Source of the DNA: Allosphingosinicella deserti
Lineage (GTDB): Bacteria > Pseudomonadota > Alphaproteobacteria > Sphingomonadales > Sphingomonadaceae
Length of the DNA: 64,000 bases
Assembly: GCF_003012735.1 (NCBI RefSeq)
Contig: NZ_PXYI01000006.1
Location: 186,001 to 250,000 of the forward strand
Direction of reading: 5' to 3'
The position numbers and the translations under genes are program-made. This document shows positions 63,850-64,000 of this stretch, in pieces. Numbering within the stretch: position 1 is the stretch's first letter; every line of letters begins with the position of its first letter. Below the pieces are notes generated by a model. That model had not been told where the DNA came from, searched no databases, and saw only the letters and a list, made by a program, of their open reading frames with translations.

Positions 63850-64000
63850 ATGACCATTGCCCGCTCACGCACCGCGCTCCGCGCCTTCGGCCTCGCCCTG
63901 CTCGCCGCGACTGCGACCGTCTCTCTCTCCGGCGCCTGGGCGCGGAGCGCCCCGACGCGAAGCGCATCGGAACGCCCGCTCTACAAGGATCCGGCGCAGC
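63850..64000 (+). CDS. Exported glycosidase, probably GH3 (3'-truncated by window end)
   Basis: Only the first 50 codons are visible. Signal peptide ALRAFGLALLAATATVSLSG, followed by RPLYKDPAQ, a segment that commonly opens the mature part of GH3 beta-glucosidases/xylosidases. AGGAGGG precedes the ATG. The class remains tentative because the catalytic region lies outside the window. The xyl operator upstream suggests xylosidase activity. Confidence 0.55.
   Translation, partial: MTIARSRTALRAFGLALLAATATVSLSGAWARSAPTRSASERPLYKDPAQ

Overview
The window is a 64 kb stretch of a high-GC alphaproteobacterial chromosome, most probably a member of the Sphingomonadales. Evidence: a Caulobacter/Sphingomonas-type TonB-dependent receptor, a TorF-type porin, NodT-type outer-membrane factors, an EcfG-type general-stress promoter motif, and a D-xylose oxidative (Weimberg) gene set closely resembling that of Caulobacter. 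No rRNA, tRNA, CRISPR array, prophage or insertion sequence was seen.

Layout. 0-8.6 kb: small housekeeping and stress genes (TetR/GST divergent pair, two GNAT acetyltransferases, a SugE/Gdx guanidinium exporter with a structured leader, a 2OG-Fe(II) oxygenase, KTSC protein, isochorismatase, an exported RidA protein, a GFA-family protein). 8.7-11.3 kb: a membrane-anchored GGDEF-EAL protein with intact I-site and EAL residues. 11.4-13.5 kb: an EcfG-type stress operon encoding a split-barrel flavin-type protein and an SDR fused to an NTF2-like domain. 13.6-20.2 kb: a three-gene RND efflux operon with a divergent TetR and a perfect palindromic operator. 20.3-23.9 kb: DUF475 membrane protein, PhoB-like regulator, a hypothetical protein, a frameshifted MerR regulator and a methyltransferase under a MerR-type promoter. 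23.9-29.2 kb: an exopolysaccharide-type cluster (flippase, polysaccharide deacetylase, ATP-grasp/tyrosine-phosphatase fusion, GT2).

29.5-41.6 kb: carbohydrate utilisation, with two GH3 glycosidases, a LacI regulator and Gfo/Idh/MocA oxidoreductase, then xylX, xylB, xylC and a sialate-O-acetylesterase-like enzyme. 41.7-59 kb: mixed accessory genes (small lipoprotein, TorF porin, LysR/MFS/AKR/DsbA block, TonB receptor, monooxygenase-like pair, an Emr-type tripartite pump with its TetR). 59.2-64 kb returns to xylose: xylD, a sugar-porter MFS transporter, a LacI regulator and the start of a third, probably GH3, glycosidase.

How it works together. Xylose is predicted to enter by the MFS porter, be oxidised by XylB, delactonised by XylC, dehydrated by XylD and then by XylX to alpha-ketoglutarate semialdehyde. 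The final semialdehyde dehydrogenase (XylA) is not in the window. Three LacI-type operators built on TGGTAGCGCTACCA lie upstream of xylX/GH3, the transporter/xylD unit and the 63.85 kb glycosidase, tying both halves into one regulon. Three genes (a MerR regulator, an MFS transporter and a DUF6445 oxygenase) each carry one apparent single-base indel in or beside a short homopolymer. This could be genuine decay or residual sequencing error.
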